DNA of 64,000 nt from Heliocidaris erythrogramma. Its lineage: Eukaryota > Echinodermata > Echinoidea > Camarodonta > Echinometridae. The stretch lies in the NCBI GenBank assembly GCA_025617745.1, contig CM046873.1:26797410-26861409 (forward strand). Reading direction: 5' to 3'. Below the pieces are notes generated by a model, which did no database searches, was not told the origin of the DNA, and was given only the letters and a program-made list of their open reading frames with translations. A program made the position numbers and the translations under genes. Every line of letters starts with the position of its first letter. Within the stretch, counting starts at the first letter, position 1. Shown here piece by piece: positions 8,470 to 19,238 of the stretch.

Positions 8470-11400
8470 CTTTTAGAAAAAGAAAATGTGAAAGGAGTGA
8501 AATACAGTGAAAAAATGAGAACGTGATAGAGAGAGAGAGAGAGAGGGGGGGGGGGGGGGCAAGGGATGGAGCAGAGACAGAGACAGAAGTAGATGGTGGT
8601 GTATTATCCTGGTCATTGGTCAACACGGCTATACAACGACTTATGAGTCAAATTTTGTTCGAGGGACGTTTGGGGAAAATTGTGCACTTTTTACATTCTC
8701 TCAAATCAAGCAAACAAACAAAAACTCATTCCGAAGTCCGAACTACTAAGAGTTACAGGCCCTTAACTAGGATTTTGCGGGGGGGGGGGGGGGGGTCCAA
8801 CATTGGAAAAAAGTGGACCCAGTTTCTGAGGGAGCGAAGTGACCGAGTAAGGGTGGCGGGTGGGGGTCAGGGGGCGTGCCCCTCGAAGGGTATGGGCACG
8901 AGCGTAGTCAGAATTATGTGACAGGGGGTGGGTCAAATGTGAAGCCCGATGATATGCTACCACTGTGTATGATTCCAAATACAGCGAGCAAGCAAAGCGA
9001 CCGAGAGTAAAATAAAAATGTACTTGTAAATGGCAAACTTTTATTTCATTAGTCACCAATAGGTGAAATGTAAAGCTATATCTCCGGTCATCTTGTTGCC
9101 ATATGCAGGAATCATTCATATTAATAAAGTTTTTTTAAGAAGTGAAGCGAACGGGGAGGGGGGGGGGGGTGTGGTGTGGTGGTGTAATTGGGTTTTTACA
9201 GACGTGTATCAATCAGATATGATTATTTACGTCTGGGACCGACCTTTAACGTCACCATCCGAAAGACGTGACTCAGTCTCGAACCTGGGTCCGCTGAATC
9301 AGTTCATAACTTCCACTGGTAGCTGGATTACAGGCGCACGCCACGTGCTGTTGTTCTTTTATAGAAAGTAACCCTAATATCTGGGCGCCATGGCAATAGG
9401 GCAGTGACGTGCCCGAAATTGTCATAACATTGAATATTCATGGACCTCGCTGAGCGAGCGAGGCAAATTGCACTTTACTTTGCTGTTGCTCATTTCAATA
9501 TAGAAAGTGGACCTAACAAGTATCCGGGTGCCATGGCGATAGGGCAGCGACCTGCTTGGATATTGCAATAACATCCTTATGGAAATATTCATGGACCTTG
9601 CTGCCTGAAACTATCTCATTATTTTCTAAGATTTGCGAGCGAGAGAAGGAAAATGCACTTTAATACGTTGTTACTCATTTCAATATAGAAAGTAAAGGTA
9701 ACCCTAATTTCGTTTCGGGGCGCCATGGCGATAAGGCAGTGACGTGCCCGAAAATTGTCATAACATTGCATATGGACATATTATAACATACTATAGAAAT
9801 ATTCATGGTCCTCGCTGCCTGAAACCAGAGCTATTAGGGACTTTTAGAATTGCACGTCCACTTAGTCGACTGGTACGCAAGGACATCATTCTACGCCACT
9901 GCGCATGCGCCACTCGCCCTCTCCCTGTCCTCCTCCCTGACTTGCAAAATCGAGAACGTGTTCACTTCGTTTTTGCGGTGATCCGAAATCTTCGACGAGG
10001 TTCACGTATATGACGTCATCAGAACAGCTCAACTATCACTATGAACATGGCGAACAAAGAAACGGACAAAATATACAGCTCCTCATGGTACCTTCCACAA
10101 TTGCCCTGGTAGACAAAAGAACATCCCTTCATTGCTATTACGTAAAAATATGTAGAATAGGTGTCACATGCATATTCACCTGTTCTACTTATTTCACATA
10201 ATAGCAATGAAGGGATGTTCTTTTGTCTATCAGAGCAATTGTGGAGGGTACAATGAGGAGCTGTATATTTTGTCCGCTCTCTTTGTCATTGTGTTCATAG
10301 TGTATTATGCTCATCCGTTGAGTGTGTACTTCCGGTTGACGTCGACGGTACGTACACGTCGAGTGAAATCTAAAATGATCAGAACTGTAGTCAACATGGG
10401 CAATCGACGACGTTGACATGCGCGAATTAGTCGACTGGGACGAAGTACTAGTCCACTGCTTCTAAAAGTCCCTATTCATAGAGTCCTGACACTGGAGCTC
10501 GCTTCTGATTGCCTGAAACCAAATGTTTGTGAATGAGCGAAGCGAGCGACGGAAAACGCATTTTTCTATATCTCCCAAATGTTATTTCCAAAACACCCCA
10601 AGTATTATATCGGGGCATCTTGTTATTTCTGATTATAGTTTCCAAGAATTCGATGTTTTATAAAATACTCTCATGGCACTCCGGTTGAACAGGTTGGATC
10701 AGAGGGCCACAATTTAAGGGCCTGAATAACTAGACGGGGTCCGCCAGGAGTACTCCATGCAACATGAGAGCGGGAAAATTTTCCATTACCCCTCTCTCTT
10801 TTCCAGTATGGTTTCTATATTTCACTATTATATTCCATTACGGCATCACAGACTTCATTTGAGTCTTATCAAGAAAGATTAAAATGCTATTCAATTTCGT
10901 CCTATAGGCTGATCGGAATCAATAATCATCCAAATTTCAGATGTCAAAGATAGTTTAATAATTACAATGCCATTCAACAGTTTCAAAGGTCAATCAACTT
11001 CAACATATCTCCATCCATTCATTTTCGTCAGATTCCAATCGAATTCGTCCGACCTGGCAATCCGCTGCAATATTTTATCATCAAATCCATCTTTGGGAAG
11101 TCGATTTCAAGAAATTGTCATTCATGTCACACAGACAAGACCTTACAACGAGCGGGTGACGATTTTGAATAACTATTTGAACTCTTTCAGTCTTTGACAA
11201 AATCGATAGCAAACTGAAAAATAAATTCCGAAAATGAATGGCCAAAGACGTATATTGACTAGGCCATATTATGAAGTTGCAGGACAAAAGCAAATAAAAA
11301 AGTTTTCAAATTGACTGGAAACCCGGCTGGAAACCCTAATATCTCACATTATTTTCCACTTTCCTTCCTCTCTCCCCTTTCACGTGACCCCCTTGTGCGC

Positions 11401-14400
11401 CCTCCCCTATCTAAGCCAGTTGGCATACGGAAATGTTTAAAAAATTTTAACCTAAAAATCACTAATGTGATGTCACTTTGTTTCGCCATGAACAGGAAAT
11501 ACATAGAGAGAGAGAGAGAGAGAGATAGAGAGAGAGGGGAGAGAAAGAAAGAGAGATGGGGAGAAAAAAGAGAATATAGAGTGTAGAGGAGATAGACAGA
11601 GTGAAAGAGATATAGAGAGTGTGAATGAGATATAGGAGCTGTGACGGAGAGAGAGAGAGAGAGAGTGTGAGGGGAGATTTCGACAAGGGTACAAAATCTG
11701 AACATTCCATTTTTGTTTTTCATCTCCTTTATTAATCAACATGGTTACAAAATATGAACATCGCAGTCATATCTTTTTTCCCCATCTCCTTTATTTGGAA
11801 ATAATCAACCATCCAATATAGAGCTTACTCTAAGATATAAAGCCAGCTGTTCCGTTCATAATAATTTTTTAAGACTAGTTCATATACGGTGAATGTACAC
11901 TCTAAAAAATAATATGCTATTTTTAGCACCTCAAGATTTGGAGGAAGCACCTGTAAGGGCACGCATAGGGACTGCACAAATTGTGCTAAAGTAGCACTTG
12001 TACAAGTGCTATAATTCAACACCAGTCCAAGTGCTACTTTAAACACTTTAAGTGTAAGCCTTTTACACTTCTGGTGCTATTAGACGCATGCAGCTCGCAA
12101 AAACCACACTTCTAGTGCATTAAAATAACCCATTTTAGAGCCCCCAAAATGGCACAACTAGTGCTAACACTTTTGCACCCAATATAGTGCTAAAGAACAC
12201 ACACAAACACAAAATCACACCTGTAGAACTGAAAACTCACTCTTCTATAGTCTGTTAAACAGCCCTACACTAAGGTCTAGATTTTGTTTTTAGATTGATA
12301 TGAACTGGTTGTATACATAGATGATATCGACTAAAACCATGACATGTGGATTTAATCATCTAAGAATTACTTTAGACCAAGAAGTGGCAATTTCGGAGGT
12401 TTAATTGTTCCATTTCGGCAATCCACAATCGTGACGAAAAAAAGCACACACACTGCCTTCCGAACTTCCCGGGCCCGGTCCCGGCCCGTGCGGTCGATCG
12501 CGCCCCATGCCTGGCTGATCAACAATTTTCATGTCAACGACAACGCGTACCGTAGACGGTTGGCCACACCACACATGCTGAAACATGGCATTTCCACTTC
12601 ATTGTTTTTCATCATTTTTCATATCCACCACCACAAAAATTAATGTAATTATCATATTATTTGATACCTTTATTCGCATAAAATTACTGAAGTTCTAAAT
12701 TTAATGTCTTAAAGTTTTACTTACCACGCCATGCCTGTGCAGCAGATGATGGCTCTTGCGCTACAATTGCGTAATAAGCGATTTCGTAATTAGCCAGTTC
12801 GGGGTTGCAATCTGAGCATGAGCAGATAAAGGTCATCTGTACCAAAATTCTAAAACCCACTGACACTAATATTCGATATGTGCTCATGAATGTCATGTAA
12901 TCATTATTCAATTATGCACAAATGGTGCATTCCATGATATCCAGGTGGAAGTATTCTTTTTAAAGGGGGAAACAAAAGCTATTCATGAGGCACTCTATCA
13001 CTCCCAGAGTTATTTTTCTGAATTGCACATAAAGGGACCCTCCATGTCTAAAATATCTGTGGATATTTGGGGTCATTTGTACCATGCGCTAACCCCGAAC
13101 TGGCTTATTGGCCCATGAGCAACTTTTCGCAAATGACCTTTCCCTTTTTCATTAGGATAGGCATCTTTTCAAAGAAAGATAATACGTAAACTTGCCCGAC
13201 ATAGCAACCTAAAGAATTCAAACTCTATGAAAGAAAGACATCGTAGACCAGGTGACTAGAATAGCACGTCAATGAACACTTGGGAAAGCGCATTGTTTGC
13301 AAGTTGGCTATCATTTGGCAGACTGTCAAATACCAACCATCAATGAACACTTTGTTGCTTTTCAGTGGATTTAATGAAAAGTATAATTAAATGAATATAT
13401 GAATAATCATTACACAGTCGACGCTTATCTCAGTGCATTTTAAACGAACATGCCAGTTTATGTCAAATGACCTTTATCTGCTCATGCGCAAATCCTAATT
13501 ACGAAATCGCTTATTAAATCACGGGACGTTGGTCAGCACTTGAAGTGTAAAACGAGCGTCCTAACATTCAGCACTTACTTTTAGCACTCAATTTTCTGCA
13601 CCTTATCATCTCCCAGACGCAAATGGCACGTGAGGTGTTAGAAATTGCACGTCAAGTGCAAACTTCCAATTAGCACTCGTGTTTCAGCACTTCACTTTTT
13701 AGAGTGTATGAAGTTGATAGTCCCAGTGGAGCGTAAATTATGCTTGAATATCAACTTTGATATTTATTCCGATGTAGGTTTACATGGCGCTACGTAATTA
13801 AGGGACATAAATTAACAAATATCAAATTTCTAGGGACCAGCTTCATAACAAACGGGAGCGGCGGAGCATCTTTCAAGGGGGGGGGGGGGGGGGGGGAGGG
13901 GGCAACCACACAGTGCATTTGGGGGGAATGTGGCACCTACGAAGGGTGAACACAAAGCGGAAAAAATATAGTTTTGAGACATACCACTTTATTCTCATCA
14001 ATACATTATTAGGGATTATCTTTACATTTTATTGTTTCTGTCTTTATACTTTTTCCGAATCATACTTTGCAGCCGTGTAATGGTACCGCGCGAGGGGGTG
14101 GGGTTACACACCACATTGCGTGCTACGCAACCGCGTCCACAAAAAGCTTGGAAAAGGGTCTGTTTTCAGCCTTTATGCGTCGTCGACGTTTTCCTTAAAA
14201 CGGGAGTTTCAGCTTAATCTCCATTATAGAGTAGGCCTACTAAATAACAAATTCGATCTGCGACAGTTAGGGCATAAATTGCATGATCACGAGTATTTTG
14301 TTGATATGAATAACGCCAATTGGTGATTTGGATTGTTTGCATACATATTAAATATGATACCACTAAACATTTATGTGTTTGAACTCGAAAAGCGTTATTT

Positions 14401-16664
14401 TGTTGTTTTCCTGCTTAATATAGGGGTTATTTATTTTAAACGCCATTTTTGGGTATTGTACCAGGTACCATAATAATTTATACGCCACTAAGGGTACTTG
14501 GGGAGGCGTGATGACCCTGTTGACGCCATTTAGGGTATTTTTTTTGGATGTGACGCTGTATCTAGGGTGCAAATTAGACTTCTTTCAATACGCCTTTTAG
14601 GGTCCATTTTTGAAGTGTGTGGACGCGCTTGGGTGGCACATTTGTCTGAGAGTGACCCCAGGGTTAATGGTCTGATTTAATTGCGAGCGAGCCGAAAAAA
14701 GTCCCTTCTCTGTGATAAAATGTGCCCTTTTCAAGGTACCCCTTTGATCTTAAATAGTTTTCACTATACTAAACTGCTAGCGCTAGCAGTTTATAAGTGC
14801 AAACTATTTACTAAACTGCTAGCGCTAGACGTTTAGAAGTGCAAACTATTTTCTAAACTGCTAGCGCTAGCAGTTTAGAAGTGCAAATTATTTAAGATTA
14901 AAGGGGCACATTGAAAAGGGTAAATCTGAATATTAAAGGAGCTTCTTCAATTACTTAAAAGTCAGTTATTGCTGGATAGGTTACCTGGTATATAGGGGCA
15001 CTATTTTGTCATTTTAAAAGTCAATTCCCTATATAAGTTAAATTAGCTTATTAAAGAGGAGCACAAGGGGTACCTGTTACTACAATATAGAAGTCGATCT
15101 ATAGAGTCTTCCTGGAAGTTAGGCCCTAAACTGTTCTCTTCTTGAAGACTATAAAAGGGAAAATTTTGTAAGCGAAAATTGGAAGTGTAGGAAAACCGGA
15201 TGCTTATGAGAAGGAAAAAAAGGGTGCCTATTAAAAGTGAAAAGGGGCACTTATTAAAAGGGGAAAGAGACACTTATTAGAAAGGAAAATGGGGCATATT
15301 ATGAGTCAAAACGGGCACTTATGAGAAGTGAAAAGGGGGACTTTTATTAAGGAGTAACAAAGTGGCCCTTTTCAGGAGCAAAAAGGAGCACTTTGGGCAG
15401 TGTTGGGGGTACTTCAAAATGTGTGTGTGTGTGGGGGGGGGGGGGGGAGGACTCTGCTCCCTGCCCCCGGAAGCGCCGCCCATGATAACAAATAAATATG
15501 CGATCAAAGTACCTCCTTCTTCCGTAAAGTTTCGTAAAGTGTTGCGACAAAGTTGTGTTCAGCTTGAGAATGGATAGAAACCAGATGACCCAAACTGTCT
15601 CTGACTGCTCCACCACTATCGAGAGAGGGCACCGTGTAGCTCTGGCAAAAGTCTTCCGCTTCCTGCCAAGACTTACTGTAGCTGAAGAGTCTTTTTGTGA
15701 TGAGTCGGAAGAGAGCAAAAAGCAATAATGCTAAGGTATAACATGAAGCTACAAACTAATAACTTCATGGTTATAATGTTTAGGGAAATTAATGACCCTT
15801 TCACAAAGTTTTCACGTTATTAAGCCCATAACATTTGAATAACATAATCATGCCCATAACACATCAAACAAAAGTCGCCTATAGCCGTCGGGGTTTGAAC
15901 CTCCCCCGAAAGGACCCATAAATCACCTTGATTTTATCCCCATCTATTTACCCCATAGACGTGTCTTTATAAAAAAGGAATGTATTGCAAAAACACGAAA
16001 TAAAAAAAGAATATCCTTTTGGTGAGATGTTGTCAGACCCCTAAAATCAACATCGGGTCAATTTTTCCACCGTAAGGATCACGAATCAAACTTTGTCCAA
16101 AGTAAATCACAATCGGAAAGCAGTTTCAGTGACCTTCACGCCCCCCCCCCCCCCGCCCCCACCACCACACCACGAATATGACATAGCTTGTCAGCTCCTA
16201 CACACAAAAAATGTCCATGGAGGGAATATTGTTCTCTCTTTTTGTTATATTCATTTTTGTTGTTGCACCCCTTCCTCCATCCTCTCCGCAAGGGATTTTC
16301 TTCTTTATTTCGTGTTTTGTTACACACATTCATACAACTGCAATGGCTTGTCAAGCATCATAATTATTCGATATGCACTGAAATGTTTTACTCCTAAACA
16401 GGTCTACATTCATGTTTTCGAAGCTGAAGTATTGGTTTGGGGGGCTAACCTTAGTACATTCCGTATATGTTATTTCTGAGGAAGAAAAAATAAAGGAATA
16501 TAAATATTGAGCTGTTCGCTGATGAGTCTCTTTTCTTACCTGTAGCAATGCTGTCCAAATGCAGTCCAGAACGTTGGACAGCAACATCTTGCGCCAGCAG
16601 GGAAGTCAGTCATGATGAAGGTCAAAGCCATGAACAGCAGCATTGTCTTTCGACGAGCATCCAT
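8209..16664 (-). CDS. Echinoidin-like secreted C-type lectin, gene A (3 exons)
   Basis: Three exons on the minus strand, joined by reading frame: 16664-16540, 15690-15513 and 8469-8209 (125 + 178 + 261 bases), giving 187 residues and a TAG stop. Introns are phase 2 and phase 0, and all splice sites are GT-AG. Residues 1-25 form a signal peptide (MDARRKTMLLFMALTFI, then DFPAGAR). Next comes CCCPTFWTAFGQHCY, the N-terminal loop of long-form C-type lectin domains. The domain continues with SWQEAEDFCQSY, LGHLVSIHSQAEHNFV, FWLGLND, FEWSDGSPVDFT, the galactose-type sugar/calcium motif QPD, NDC, WRD in place of the usual WND, DAVC and HYFICKLPMW. Echinoid proteins of this form are secreted oligomeric lectins of coelomic fluid that bind sugars in calcium. 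Intron 2 is 7 kb and full of repeats. If that intron is misread, exon 3 could belong to a neighbour, although phase and domain fit exactly. Confidence 0.82.
8527..8560 (+). repeat. (GA)n followed by poly-G tract
   Basis: A short GA dinucleotide run passes directly into about fifteen G. It lies in lectin A intron 2, just upstream of the exon 3 acceptor in the gene's sense. Confidence 0.8.
9181..9352 (-). mobile_element. SINE with a 7SL-like (SRP Alu-domain) head
   Basis: On the minus strand the element opens with GTGGCGTGCGCCTGTAATCC, then AGCTACC. This closely matches the start of 7SL RNA and of Alu-type SINEs (A-box region). A B-box-like CAGGTTCGAGACTGAGT lies about 45 bases on. The body holds TCTTTCGGATGGTGACGTT, then AAAGGTCGGTCCCAGACGT. 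It could instead be a tRNA-derived SINE whose head happens to resemble 7SL. It lies in lectin A intron 2. Confidence 0.5.
9364..9833 (+). repeat. Three degenerate tandem repeats of about 140-185 bp
   Basis: Each unit begins near GAAAGT..(A)CCTAA, contains GGGYGCCATGGCRATAGGGC or a close variant, then a TGCCCGAAATTGTCATAACAT-like stretch, TATTCATGG(A/T)CC, GAGCGAGCGAGG-type words and CATTTCAATATA. Units start at about 9364, 9501 and 9687. The last is interrupted after CTGCCTGAAACCA by the fold-back element at 9834. Its continuation (GCCTGAAACCAAATG..GAGCGAAGCGAGCG) resumes near 10509. Confidence 0.7.
9834..10474. mobile_element. Fold-back (long inverted repeat) element, about 640 bp
   Basis: The two ends are reverse complements: TAGGGACTTTTAGAA on the left and TTCTAAAAGTCCCTA on the right. 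The inner 130 bases of each arm also match closely (GGACAAAATATACAGCTCCT, CAAAAGAACATCCCTTCATT, then GCTATTA), with the centre near 10165. The arms contain a perfect TGACGTCA site at about 10012. There is no coding capacity. It is inserted into the tandem repeats at 9364-9833 and 10495-10560, so it is probably a non-autonomous DNA transposon. Confidence 0.75.
11503..11672 (+). repeat. (GA)n-rich microsatellite
   Basis: Long purine tract of GA/GAGA variants with GATAGA interruptions, in lectin A intron 2. ORFs through it are low-complexity artefacts. Confidence 0.9.
11898..13706. mobile_element. TA-flanked element with AGCACTT word arrays, 1.8 kb
   Basis: The ends are inverted (CACTCTAAAAA and TTTTTAGAGTG) with TA directly outside each. 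About 300 bases at each end are packed with a short word, AGCACTT/AAGTGCT and variants such as AAGTGTAAA, in both orientations. This resembles the subterminal transposase-binding arrays of DNA transposons. The interior holds a second inverted-repeat element (12773-13515) and a GC-rich island near 12460-12520. No transposase was found. It shares end structure with the elements at 17904, 19239, 22071, 22938 and their copies. Confidence 0.7.
12773..13515. mobile_element. Inverted-repeat element nested in the 1.8-kb element
   Basis: The left arm, 12773-12836, starts AATAAGCGATTTCGTAATTA and ends GCAGATAAAGGTCAT. It is mirrored by 13466-13515 (ATGACCTTTATCTGC to GCTTATT) with a short internal mismatch. 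CCCCGAACTGGCTTATTGG at 13092 is an extra partial copy of the arm. No coding sequence was recognised. Confidence 0.65.
13877..13897 (+). repeat. Poly-G tract
   Basis: About twenty G in a row beside GGAGCGGCGGAGC, one of more than twenty homopolymeric G or C tracts in the window. Confidence 0.85.
14415..14640 (+). repeat. Degenerate ACGCC...AGGGT repeats
   Basis: Five loosely repeated blocks pair ACGCC(N) with TTAGGGTA or TAAGGGTA at roughly 40-60 base spacing. GTGGACGCGCTTGGGTGGCAC follows. No gene. Confidence 0.45.
14721..14925. repeat. Inverted repeat enclosing three copies of a 26-bp palindrome
   Basis: The outer arms are complementary: TGCCCTTTTCAAGG..ACCCCTTTGATCTTAAATA against TATTTAAGATTAAAGGGG..CATTGAAAAGGG. 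Between them a 42-base unit repeats three times. Each unit carries the palindrome AAACTGCTAGCGCTAGCAGT plus TT, at 14771, 14813 (one arm mutated to GACG) and 14855. The third, extended to 14853-14878, is perfect over 26 bases. It lies in lectin A intron 2. Confidence 0.8.
15200..15385 (+). repeat. Degenerate tandem repeat of GGGGCACTTATTAAAAGTGAAAA
   Basis: About six imperfect units of 23-28 bases (GGCACTTAT, then AAAAG.GAAA). Related sequence is scattered up to 14700. It ends just before lectin A exon 2. Confidence 0.55.
15513..15690 (-). CDS. Lectin A exon 2
   Basis: 178 bases. The acceptor is CACAAAAAG and the donor GAG/GTACTT. It encodes the first half of the lectin fold: LFSYSKSWQEAEDFCQSYTV, then a variable SLDSGGAVRD stretch, then LGHLVSIHSQAEHNFVATL. 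Exon 2 of lectin B has exactly the same length and about three quarters identical residues by eye. Confidence 0.88.
16540..16664 (-). CDS. Lectin A exon 1 (signal peptide and CCCPTFW)
   Basis: Starts at the ATG at 16664 (MDARRKTMLLFMALTFI). It ends in CFGQHCY-like sequence (GQHCY) with donor AG/GTAAGA at 16540/16539. The 125 bases leave two bases of a codon, which exon 2 completes as Arg. The hydrophobic core followed by DFPAGAR and the CCC motif fits a secreted lectin. Confidence 0.88.
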
Positions 16665-17046
16665 TGTCTATACTATTACTGCCTAATATTCTTCTGCTTC
16701 TTCTGCTAAAATGTAACCACTCTGTCATTGGATGATGAAGCGTTGCCTATTATACTATTAATACAAAGGCTTTTATCGCCTTGTACTATACGCACGAGGC
16801 GTAAGCCGGATGTGTTTGACACCACGATAAAAACCTGCCTGTTGCCAGATCACACTAATGCACGAACTCACAACCATGTATTAATAGTTTTATAAAAACG
16901 GATCGGCAATATGATTATGAAGTCTATAAAAATGTTTACGAACCCCATAGAAACGCCAAGAGTCGCACAGTCATGGAGGTTGCCATTTGACATCACAGAA
17001 GCGCAGCGCAGCCAATTAACACAAGTCATGCGCGTTTCTAACTCAC

Positions 17047-17219
17047 GTTACTTGGGTGATGGTGGATAGGTCAGTGCGACTGAGTTTAGCGAAACTTTCA
17101 AGCTTTGAAAATCCAAATTTCAGTGCTCTTTTCGTACTGTTGGAATCCTTCCCATTCAGTAGACCGTCGAGTTCTTCCTCCGTGAGAAGTGCAAAACTGA
17201 GATTCGAAGATACAGCCAT
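17047..17219 (-). CDS. Possible first coding exon, unknown gene (ZMYM/Crypton-like N-terminus?)
   Basis: On the minus strand an ATG opens 57 residues (MAVSSNLSFALLTEEELDGL, then LNGKDSNSTKRALKFGFSKL, then ESFAKLSRTDLSTITQV). A good donor, AAC/GTGAGT, lies at 17047/17046, just before an in-frame stop. The pattern LTEEELDxLL...STKRALKFGFSKL resembles the N-terminal segment of ZMYM/KIAA1958-type proteins, which carry a Crypton-derived tyrosine recombinase-like domain. That is recognition by pattern only. No second exon was found before lectin A exon 1, about 380 bases further on. It may be a stranded exon, an exon skipping over the lectin gene, or chance. Confidence 0.3.
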
Positions 17220-17903
17220 TTTTTACACGCTGCTATCGTCAAAATTAAACTTAAACTTTCATTTACGGTACTGCACCGATCCGACCGCGGTAGCGCTACA
17301 GCTGTAATTTTGTTGATTTTTTTATATCGATAGCGTATACGGTATAGCGTGTAAAAACATATAGCGAAATCGAGTCGTATCGTCCGCGCTACATAAATGT
17401 TTACATGTTTATGCTTACAAGTTTACATGTGCATTAGACCCCTGTGCCGTATGTTATCACTTTTTTTGCACGGTCACGTGGTGTTATTTGACCAATCAGG
17501 ATGGCTACATTCTTGAACCCGTTTTATAATATTATATAAATCAGGGCTATTCATTACTACCATCACTTTAGCATAATAACGATAACATTACAAAGCTTTT
17601 TATAGATCCGATAATCAAATGTTGAACAATTATATTTAATTCCCTAATGGCTTGCAATAATCCAGGGCTATGTATTACTACCGTTTAATAGCTTTACCAT
17701 AATAACGATAGAAATTACAATTTTTAATTCACCAGATGTTAGTCGACTTGACATTCTATGAACCCAGAAAGTTCTTTTTGATGTTTTTGTACCATATAAT
17801 ATTACCTCTTTTCGTTGTATCCATCACAGGTTCCATTGCACAAGATGAACAACTCATTGGATTTTGATATTCAAATTATGCGAAATTGTTCTGTGACCAC
17901 TTA

Positions 17904-18067
17904 AACTGTCAGAAATTTTTTTAGGTTGGTTAAAATATGAACCTACCAACTGGTGGTTAAAAAAATCCCCATAATCATGTTTTACATGCAATTTTTTTTA
18001 ACCAACAGTCATGGTAGGTTCATATTTTAAGCAACCTAATGATTTTTAATCAACATTTCTGTGAGTG
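17904..18067. mobile_element. TA-flanked palindromic MITE (GGTTGGTTAAAATATGAACC)
   Basis: The two arms, each about 30 bases of AGGTTGGTTAAAATATGAAC plus CTACC, are reverse complements around a spacer CCCCATAATCATGTTTTACA. The right end is TTTCTGTGAGTG followed by TA. The left end is degraded here but intact in the copy at 46011. Confidence 0.8.
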
Positions 18068-18069
18068 TA

Positions 18070-18303
18070 CAATTATTATCATTATTATTATTATTATTAT
18101 TATTATTGTCATTATTTACCTAACTGCGACTTAAGGCCAATCCTAACAATCGCTTTATTTCGTCACAATAGAAACTCAACGTTTTGGCGAAACGGAACAA
18201 AAGAATGAGACAAAAGATTTCGCCCTAAGTCGCAGTTAGAGTTACAATAATTATCATTATTATAATTATTATTATTATTGTCATCATTATTATTGTAAGA
18301 AAA

Positions 18304-18334
<31 letters not shown>

Positions 18335-18429
18335 GCATTTTTAGCATTAGCATTATTTTTACTATTATTATTATTATTATTATTATTATAATCATTATTA
18401 TTATTGTTATCATTATTATTATTATAACT
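18070..18429 (+). repeat. (ATT)n microsatellite interrupted by a MITE
   Basis: Long imperfect ATT/ATC arrays at 18070-18118 and 18240-18425, split by the element at 18120-18239. Confidence 0.85.
18120..18239. mobile_element. MITE with CTAACTGCGACTTA ends
   Basis: A 120-base element with inverted ends CTAACTGCGACTTAAGG and CCCTAAGTCGCAGTTAG. It holds TTCGCCCTAA-type words and a central CACAATAGAAACTCAACG shared in inverted form with the next MITE. It is absent at the matching site of copy 3, where the ATT array is shorter. Confidence 0.75.
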
Positions 18430-18570
18430 CTAACTGCGGCTTAGGGCGAAATCTTTTATCTCATTCTTTTGTTACGTTTCGCCCTAACCCACACTCGTTT
18501 CGCCCGAACGTTGAGTTTCTATTGTGACGGAATAAACCTATTGTTGGGTTTCGCCTTAAGTCGCAGTTAG
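18430..18570. mobile_element. MITE with CTAACTGCGGCTTA ends, second copy
   Basis: 141 bases, same family as 18120-18239 but opposite internal orientation. Its paralogue in the third block is 46237-46377. Confidence 0.75.
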
Positions 18571-18629
18571 GTAAATTAGCATTAGCATTATTTTTAATAT
18601 TATTATCATTATCATTATTATTACTTTTC

Positions 18630-19180
18630 CCATAAGACCCAAAGCGCTTACAATAAATTCAAACAATTATTATAAATTCATATAGTAAGAAAAAAACAAC
18701 CACATACTGCTATAGAGATGTGTTTTAAGGTTTTTTTGAAGGCACTGACTGATAAAGACTGTCTAATTGTAAGTGGTACATCATTCCAGTATATTGAAGC
18801 AGATACGGCAAATGTCCTTATTATCAACGGCCCATGTACGAGTAACTGAATACGTGAGGCGGAGAGGATCATCGAATGACCTCGATCTCCTGGTAGATGT
18901 ATTTAAATTCAAATGGGTATCCAAATAGTTTGGAGCTTGATTTTATAGACAAACAAGAGTAACTTAAAAATGATCTGTTATTTTAAAGGAAGTCGGTGTA
19001 ATGAGTTCAAAACTGAGATGGGTAGTCCCTATAGAAACCTGAATCAGGCAGCCCAATTTTTTAGTCGTTGCACATGATTTAAGTGAGTCGAGGGAATGGT
19101 AGAGAGAAGCCCGTTACAATAATCGATACGGGATAGGACTAAAGAACGCACAGATTATGACAGGCAGATTGATCAGTGAA
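18630..19180 (-). pseudogene. LINE C, 3' end fragment
   Basis: Minus-strand C-terminus of a LINE reverse transcriptase: RTFAVSASIYWNDVPLTIRQ followed by SLSVSAFKKTLK, then a 3' UTR and an ATT/ATC tail. Upstream (18900-19180) is more decayed coding sequence. The same protein tail is seen in LINE F. A paralogue lies at 46410-46965. Confidence 0.65.
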
Positions 19181-19238
19181 CAACAACAACAAAAAACAAC
19201 AACAATAACAATAAAAACTAAACGGAAAAAAACTTCTA

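Noticed and set aside
9310..9345. Human Alu contamination
   Set aside because: Only the 25-30 bases around GCCTGTAATCC resemble Alu/7SL. The flanking sequence is unlike Alu and passes smoothly into local repeats, so contamination is unlikely.
12401..12643. Small GC-rich ORFs on both strands
   Set aside because: The local GC island gives open frames on both strands. No domain, splice signals or homology pattern was recognised.
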